This document shows positions 23,811 through 27,594 of a stretch of DNA of 27,594 nt, in pieces. Each line of letters starts with the position of its first letter. Position 1 is the first letter of the stretch. The position numbers and the translations under genes are program-made. The notes under the pieces were generated by a model. It saw nothing but the letters and a program-made list of their open reading frames with translations. It was not told the DNA's origin and did not search any database. The stretch comes from Berkiella_A sp964633725 (GTDB lineage Bacteria; Pseudomonadota; Gammaproteobacteria; Berkiellales; Berkiellaceae): assembly GCA_964633725.1 (NCBI GenBank), contig CAZWHY010000044.1, forward strand, positions 1 to 27,594. Direction: 5' to 3'.

Positions 23811-24768
23811 CTACTCGAATAATATTACCATTTGCCCAAGCCGCTTCGTCTTGGCACATTAAGAAAATAAAATTAGCGACATCTTCAGGCATGGTGAGGC
23901 GGTTATATGGATTGCGTGATTTGGCAGAGGCTTTTAGATGGGTACTGCCCGGTATGAGCCTCAATGCTGGGGTATCGGTTACACCGGCTTGAATAATATT
24001 GGCTCGTACGCCATAAGGTGCGTATTCTACTGCGATGGAGCGTGCGATGGCTTCTAAAGCGACTTTGGCGGCGGAGACCGCAGCATAGCCTTTCCAGCTG
24101 ACTTCATTGCCTTCGCTGGTGAGTGCTAAAACACGGGCATCGGTGGCAAACATTTTTCGTTGAAATACTTCTTTGACCCATGCTGCCAAACTAGTACCCA
24201 TGCTGTGTACTGTTAATGAGAAATCTTCTTCCCCTAACAGTTCTTCACTATATTTTGGTAAAGATGCAATGGGGGCTAGAGCATCGTGTCCTTCAGCAAA
24301 CAAAGCATCTACTTTTTCTTGCAAGGTACTTTGATCTATGCCGAGCGCTTGGCCGAACTGTTGCATCATACTTTTATGATTTTCTTCTAAGCTTTTTGTT
24401 TCGGGGGCGAGTAATTTTAAATTACCAAATGCAATGGAGTGTAGCATCATGCGGATGCTGTCATCCGGGTTCATATGTTCTTTTAGATCGTCTAATACAT
24501 AAGTCATGCTTTCAGGGGCTAGTGCATTGACGTTATAAGTGCGTACTTGAACCCCCAATTGCTTTAAGGCTTCAAAGTGTGGGGTAATGCGGGCCATTAC
24601 ACCTTTGCGATCGCGGTGGACAATACAGATATTCATGCCGTGTTTGGCTAGTTTTTGGGCTGTTGCCAAACCAAAACCACTTGAACCGCCTAAAATGATG
24701 CCCCAATGTTGCGCATTAAATTTCATATGTAAACCAGCCGTATAACTAAATATGTTTGTGGGTCGCAT
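23785..24768 (-). CDS. Enoyl-ACP reductase, FabI-type SDR
   Basis: Reduces trans-2-enoyl-ACP with NAD(P)H. 327 aa, longer than FabI (about 262). The nucleotide-binding motif GGSSGFGLA is at 27-35. The active site is Tyr228-x6-Lys235 (YAAVSAAK), the spacing of enoyl-ACP reductases rather than the Yx3K of ketoreductases. A C-terminal GGEHISG ends the Rossmann fold. An insert of about 60 residues (about 125-185, Gln/Glu/Leu-rich) is not in typical FabI. ATG 24768 is favoured: AGGG lies 9 bases upstream and a TATAAT lies 32 bases upstream; ATG 24726 is the alternative. It is the first gene of the eight-gene operon. Confidence 0.87.
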   Translation of the reverse strand: MRPTNIFSYTAGLHMKFNAQHWGIILGGSSGFGLATAQKLAKHGMNICIVHRDRKGVMARITPHFEALKQLGVQVRTYNVNALAPESMTYVLDDLKEHMNPDDSIRMMLHSIAFGNLKLLAPETKSLEENHKSMMQQFGQALGIDQSTLQEKVDALFAEGHDALAPIASLPKYSEELLGEEDFSLTVHSMGTSLAAWVKEVFQRKMFATDARVLALTSEGNEVSWKGYAAVSAAKVALEAIARSIAVEYAPYGVRANIIQAGVTDTPALRLIPGSTHLKASAKSRNPYNRLTMPEDVANFIFLMCQDEAAWANGNIIRVDGGEHISG

Positions 24769-24799
24769 AACAACAAACCCTGAAATAATTTAACTGCAT

Positions 24800-24805
24800 A
24801 TTATA
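24800..24805 (-). promoter_or_regulatory. Possible -10 box for the fatty-acid operon
   Basis: TATAAT on the minus strand, 32 bases before ATG 24768, would give a leader of about 25 bases containing AGGG. No good -35 was seen, so activation by a regulator is possible. Confidence 0.45.
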
Positions 24806-24904
24806 AAGGAATACGATCGGATTTGGTTAACATTATGAGAAAAAAAATGATTTTCTGTGCAAATAGTTGTTAAGCTGACATCTGTGTGTGAGTTGATTGG
24901 GAAA

Positions 24905-24945
24905 TACAGCAGAAAAGTCAGTGAAAATAAACTTATTCTGCTGTA
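24905..24945 (-). terminator. Long-stem inverted repeat after the TerC gene
   Basis: TACAGCAGAA (24905-24914) and TTCTGCTGTA (24936-24945) form a perfect 10-base stem with a 21-base loop, just downstream of the TerC-family gene on the minus strand. Few T bases follow, so termination is only likely, and an operator role is also possible. Confidence 0.45.
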
Positions 24946-24957
24946 TATACACTACAG

Positions 24958-25674
24958 TTAGGCGGTTTTTTTCTTCCTTAGTCTCAAATTAAGCATTTCA
25001 ACTAAGACAGAATAAGCCATAGCGAAATAAATATAGCCTCTGGGAATATGAAAGTTGAAACCTTCGCCCAGCAATGCAACACCAATTAGAATCAAAAAGC
25101 TTAAGGCCAGCATTTTAATGGTTGGGTGAGCATCCACAAATTCACCAATGCTTTTGGCGGCAACCATCATGACGATAACAGAAGCCACAATGGCTATCAC
25201 CATGATAGACACATGCTCAGCCAGTCCAACCGCTGTAATGACGGAGTCTAATGAAAAAACAATATCAATAATGGCTATTTGTAAGATAATACCGGTAAAA
25301 CTTACTTTTCTAGTGGTTAATTCTGCTGCTGCTGGGGGTTCCTCCATGGTTTGATGGATCTCATGCGTGCTTTTGGCCATCAAAAATAAGCCACCAAAGA
25401 TGAGAATCAAATCTCGTCCAGAAAAAGCATATTCATACATGGTAAAAAGTGGGGTGGTGAGAGTCATTACCCAGGCTAGTGACAGCAGTAGGGCTATTCG
25501 AGTAAACATAGCCAGACCTAAGCCAAAAATACGGCCAGCATGGCGTTTTTCTTCAGGTAAACGACCAACTAAAATTGTTAAGAAAATAATATTGTCTATG
25601 CCTAAGACAATTTCGAGAGCGGTTAATGTACCCAGTGCGACCCAAGCTTGTGGATCGGATATCCATTCGAACAT
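24958..25674 (-). CDS. ygdQ: TerC-family membrane protein (YgdQ-like)
   Basis: 238 aa, the same size as E. coli YgdQ (237). About seven membrane spans. The acidic residues Glu21 and Asp27 in ALEIVLGIDNIIF and the Asp pair in IIDIVFSLDSVI (near 135-146) are the conserved intramembrane metal-site pattern of TerC proteins. Several TerC proteins export manganese or protect metal supply to secreted enzymes; the role of YgdQ is not well defined. It is divergent from the sigma factor gene across 116 bases and probably monocistronic. Confidence 0.9.
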   Translation of the reverse strand: MFEWISDPQAWVALGTLTALEIVLGIDNIIFLTILVGRLPEEKRHAGRIFGLGLAMFTRIALLLSLAWVMTLTTPLFTMYEYAFSGRDLILIFGGLFLMAKSTHEIHQTMEEPPAAAELTTRKVSFTGIILQIAIIDIVFSLDSVITAVGLAEHVSIMVIAIVASVIVMMVAAKSIGEFVDAHPTIKMLALSFLILIGVALLGEGFNFHIPRGYIYFAMAYSVLVEMLNLRLRKKKTA

Positions 25675-25688
25675 TTATCGTAGCTCCA

Positions 25689-25717
25689 TTGGTGTATATT
25701 CTCTGGTCTAGTATAGA
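25689..25717 (+). promoter_or_regulatory. Likely sigma-70 promoter of the sigma factor gene
   Basis: TTGGTG at 25689-25694, a 17-base spacer, then TATAGA at 25712-25717, giving a start near 25724 and a leader of about 67 bases. I do not see the GAACTT/TCTGA pair of an RpoE-type promoter, so autoregulation is not supported. Confidence 0.45.
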
Positions 25718-25790
25718 ATATAGCATAATATGATTTATAGAATGTTTATAAGAGTTTGTAAGAAAAAGGATGGTAAGAAGGTCTTAATAT

Positions 25791-26318
25791 ATGGATTTAA
25801 CAAAAAATGAATTTGCCAGCCTTCTAGATAGCTATATGCGGGATTTATATCGATATGCATACTGGTTGGTGGGAAACAAAGAAATTGCAGAGGATTTGGT
25901 GCAAGAAACATTTTTAAGAGCATGGCGCTATAAGCATACACTTAAGAGTGCTGATCTGACCAAATCTTGGCTGATTACCATTTTAAAACGCGAAAATGCG
26001 AGGCGGTTTGAAAGCGCTCAAGGGAAAGCGAAATTTTCAGATATTCCCATGGATGAATTTGCAGCCAATGAAACTAATTTAGATACGAGACCAGAAGCAT
26101 TTGCGCTACATCAAGCCTTAAATGATTTATCGCTTGATTATAGAGAACCTTTATTACTACAAGTGATTTGGGGGTTCAGTGGTAAAGAAATTGCGGCCAT
26201 GTTAAATATTAGCCCCGAAGCGGTGATGACAAGATTACATAGAGCCAAAACGATGCTCAAAAAACAGTTACTGGCTGAAGATGAACCAGATGATAAAAAC
26301 AATGGGGAGGTCAAATGA
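25791..26318 (+). CDS. ECF (RpoE-like) RNA polymerase sigma factor
   Basis: A 175-aa sigma-70 family protein of the extracytoplasmic-function group. Region 2 is residues about 12-75 (NKEIAEDLVQETFLRAWRY is the conserved 2.2 core-binding segment); region 4 is about 110-160 (DYREPLLLQVIWGFSGKEI followed by ISPEAVMTRLHRAKTMLKK, the DNA-reading helix-turn-helix). Region 3 is absent, as in all ECF factors. The start has AAGG about 10 bases upstream. The gene shares an ATGA overlap with the anti-sigma gene, so the pair is made at matched levels. The regulated genes are not identifiable from this window. Confidence 0.93.
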   Translation: MDLTKNEFASLLDSYMRDLYRYAYWLVGNKEIAEDLVQETFLRAWRYKHTLKSADLTKSWLITILKRENARRFESAQGKAKFSDIPMDEFAANETNLDTRPEAFALHQALNDLSLDYREPLLLQVIWGFSGKEIAAMLNISPEAVMTRLHRAKTMLKKQLLAEDEPDDKNNGEVK

Positions 26319-27022
26319 AGTGTGAAGCATTTCAATACCAATTTTTAATCGACCCTATGTCTGTAGATGCTGAGTTGTTGGCCCATAAAGATACTTGCCA
26401 TGTCTGTGAACAATTCGCAGCAGAGTCATTTGCGCTGGAGCAAAATTTAAAGCAAACGCTTTTGATCGATTGCCCGGATAATCTAAAACAAAATATTTTA
26501 GCGCAATTGTCCAGTCAACCTGCTAAAAATGACGTGAGTTTTTGGCCAAAACTATCTGCTGGCGTTGCAGCAATGCTGGCTTTGGTTGCGGTATTATTGG
26601 GCGCAAATGTATATCATCTGAATAATCTGGAAAAAATGTTACTGGCACATATTGATTCAGAGCCACAGGCTTTATTGGCGAGCAACAATGTTCAATCGGA
26701 GCAAATGAATCATATTTTTAAAGTAATGGATTTGGAAAGTGAGTCTACATTAGTACCGGCTGCTTTTGCAGGGAACTGCTTGGTAAAAGATAAAATCACA
26801 GCGCACTTGGTTTACAAAATTAGCGATGATAGCTTACCCATTACGGTTTTAGTGGTTCCAGGTAAAAAAGTATTTAAGCAACAGCATTTTTACTACGGAG
26901 ACTATCAAGGCTATATTATTCCACTTGAAAATAATACAACCATGTTTATCGCCGCCAAAAAAGAGCAAAACATAGAAGGTATGCGGTTGCATTTAAAAGA
27001 GAACTTGAGTGGGGTGATTTAG
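26315..27022 (+). CDS. DUF3379-like anti-sigma factor with zinc motif
   Basis: 235 aa. Residues 24-31 read HKDTCHVC, the His-x3-Cys-x2-Cys motif of zinc-binding anti-sigma domains, with an extra Cys at 3. A single membrane span lies at about 81-103. The C-terminal domain (about 130-235) would face the periplasm and includes VYKISDDSLPITVLVVPG and GYIIPLENNTTMFIAA. The N-terminal layout resembles DUF3379 proteins that accompany RpoE-like factors. Expected role: hold the sigma factor at the membrane until a redox, metal or envelope signal releases it. It overlaps the sigma gene by 4 bases. The family name is assigned from pattern, not from a search. Confidence 0.8.
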   Translation: MKCEAFQYQFLIDPMSVDAELLAHKDTCHVCEQFAAESFALEQNLKQTLLIDCPDNLKQNILAQLSSQPAKNDVSFWPKLSAGVAAMLALVAVLLGANVYHLNNLEKMLLAHIDSEPQALLASNNVQSEQMNHIFKVMDLESESTLVPAAFAGNCLVKDKITAHLVYKISDDSLPITVLVVPGKKVFKQQHFYYGDYQGYIIPLENNTTMFIAAKKEQNIEGMRLHLKENLSGVI

Positions 27023-27071
27023 GTAATACTGAATTTGAGTTTTTGCAAATTTAATACACTAACCCTCACCA

Positions 27072-27113
27072 GGTTTGGTGTACCAAACCGTCCTCTCCCA
27101 AAATTGGGCGAGG
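27072..27113. repeat. Double-hairpin intergenic repeat
   Basis: GGTTTGGT-GT-ACCAAACC (27072-27089) is followed by CCTCTCCC-AAAATT-GGGCGAGG (27092-27113, one mismatch). It lies between the convergent genes ending at 27022 and 27162 and may help to terminate both, but there is no T-run. Such paired hairpins are typical of dispersed intergenic repeats. Confidence 0.65.
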
Positions 27114-27161
27114 AAAGCATGTTTGCTACGCAAAACGTCATTTTAACTCAACCCAACTCCA

Positions 27162-27594
27162 CTAGCATATAGTGCAGTGTTTTTTCTTCTTGGGGGCGCT
27201 TGATGAGCCTGAGTTAGATGGTTCTTCTGGCGATTCGAGGTTCCACAAACCACTATAATTTATAGATTCTATGCCGTCAGGTTGTATTAAAAATAATGCC
27301 GTATACTTAATATTTGGATCATCTGAAATTTGTTCTAGTTTTTGACTATGACAAGCCGCAGGGAGCTTGATACATTCTATGGAGCCAACCATATTCCCAT
27401 TGTGCGTCTCTACCTTGATATCACAGATAAACAAAACGTTATTTTGGTCTGCGTTTGCGGTACTCCAGTTCAAGTTTTCTTGGCTGGTATCAATAAGTTT
27501 TTGAACGATCTCTGCGAATACTTGGCGAATATCTAATTGATATTCATTTATTAATCGGATTAATTGAGCGATCATGTTGCTATAGTCTATTTCA
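27162..27594 (-). CDS. Small protein ending in a polybasic CaaX box, 5' end uncertain
   Basis: The family is not recognised. The first ATG is at 27575 (137 aa) but no ribosome binding site precedes it and the frame stays open to the window edge, so the true start may lie outside. The body (about 1-110) looks like an alpha/beta domain with two Cys but no known motif. The tail is Pro/Ser/Glu-rich and then reads SSSAPKKKKHCTIC before TAG at 27162-27164: four lysines and a C-terminal Cys-Thr-Ile-Cys. This fits the eukaryotic CaaX prenylation signal plus polybasic stretch of Ras-like proteins. Bacteria lack CaaX prenylation; Legionella effectors such as AnkB use host enzymes for it. Secretion and prenylation here are inference. 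Confidence 0.7.
   Translation of the reverse strand, partial: EIDYSNMIAQLIRLINEYQLDIRQVFAEIVQKLIDTSQENLNWSTANADQNNVLFICDIKVETHNGNMVGSIECIKLPAACHSQKLEQISDDPNIKYTALFLIQPDGIESINYSGLWNLESPEEPSNSGSSSAPKKKKHCTIC

Noticed and set aside
24216..24530. A 104-codon plus-strand frame within the enoyl reductase gene
   Set aside because: The minus frame carries the SDR motifs; this one has none and no ribosome binding site.

Overview
The window looks like a stretch of chromosome from an AT-rich, host-associated gammaproteobacterium. The core genes point to Gammaproteobacteria: a YheT-like hydrolase, TtcA, a YgdQ-like TerC protein, and an RpoE-like sigma factor with a DUF3379-like anti-sigma. An ankyrin protein, a candidate effector, a protein ending in a eukaryote-style CaaX box and many IS remnants suggest a Legionellales-type intracellular bacterium (Legionella, Coxiella or Berkiella relatives). 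That placement is inference; no rRNA or other definitive marker is present. I saw no tRNA, rRNA or CRISPR array.

Layout. At 1-2.3 kb a repetitive Gly/Lys-rich protein, cut by the window edge, precedes an unrecognised 227-aa protein; a bidirectional terminator follows. At 2.3-4.7 kb, on the minus strand, lie a YheT-family hydrolase and a secreted zinc metalloprotease whose 3' end runs into two repeat elements. From 4.9 to 11.05 kb the plus strand carries a Sel1-repeat lipoprotein overlapping an AsmA-family protein, then TtcA and a MidA-like methyltransferase/TPR/tail-anchor protein, closed by a strong terminator. A His-rich small membrane protein sits at 11.1-11.6 kb.

From 11.6 to 18.5 kb the DNA is accessory: repeat copies, an IS66-type element whose tnpC is inverted, an ankyrin protein, fragments of IS4-type and IS66-type transposases, a 131-aa orphan, a partial duplicate of the neighbouring phosphopantetheinyl transferase gene, and a 548-aa effector candidate.

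From 24.8 down to 18.6 kb one minus-strand operon encodes an almost complete, dedicated fatty-acid synthesis line: enoyl-ACP reductase, KAS III, FabA-like and FabZ-like dehydratases, KAS II, an ACP with an unusual attachment motif, an LPLAT acyltransferase and a phosphopantetheinyl transferase. Ketoreductase and malonyl-CoA:ACP transacylase are absent and would have to come from the housekeeping set. The order suggests start, elongate, then transfer of a special acyl chain to an acceptor.

The right end holds a TerC-family exporter, a divergent ECF sigma factor with an overlapping zinc-motif anti-sigma gene, a double-hairpin repeat, and a protein, possibly continuing past the window, that ends in four lysines plus C-T-I-C, resembling host-prenylated bacterial effectors. 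The strongest candidates for something new are the fatty-acid cassette, the CaaX protein, and the rearranged IS66 with its surrounding duplications.
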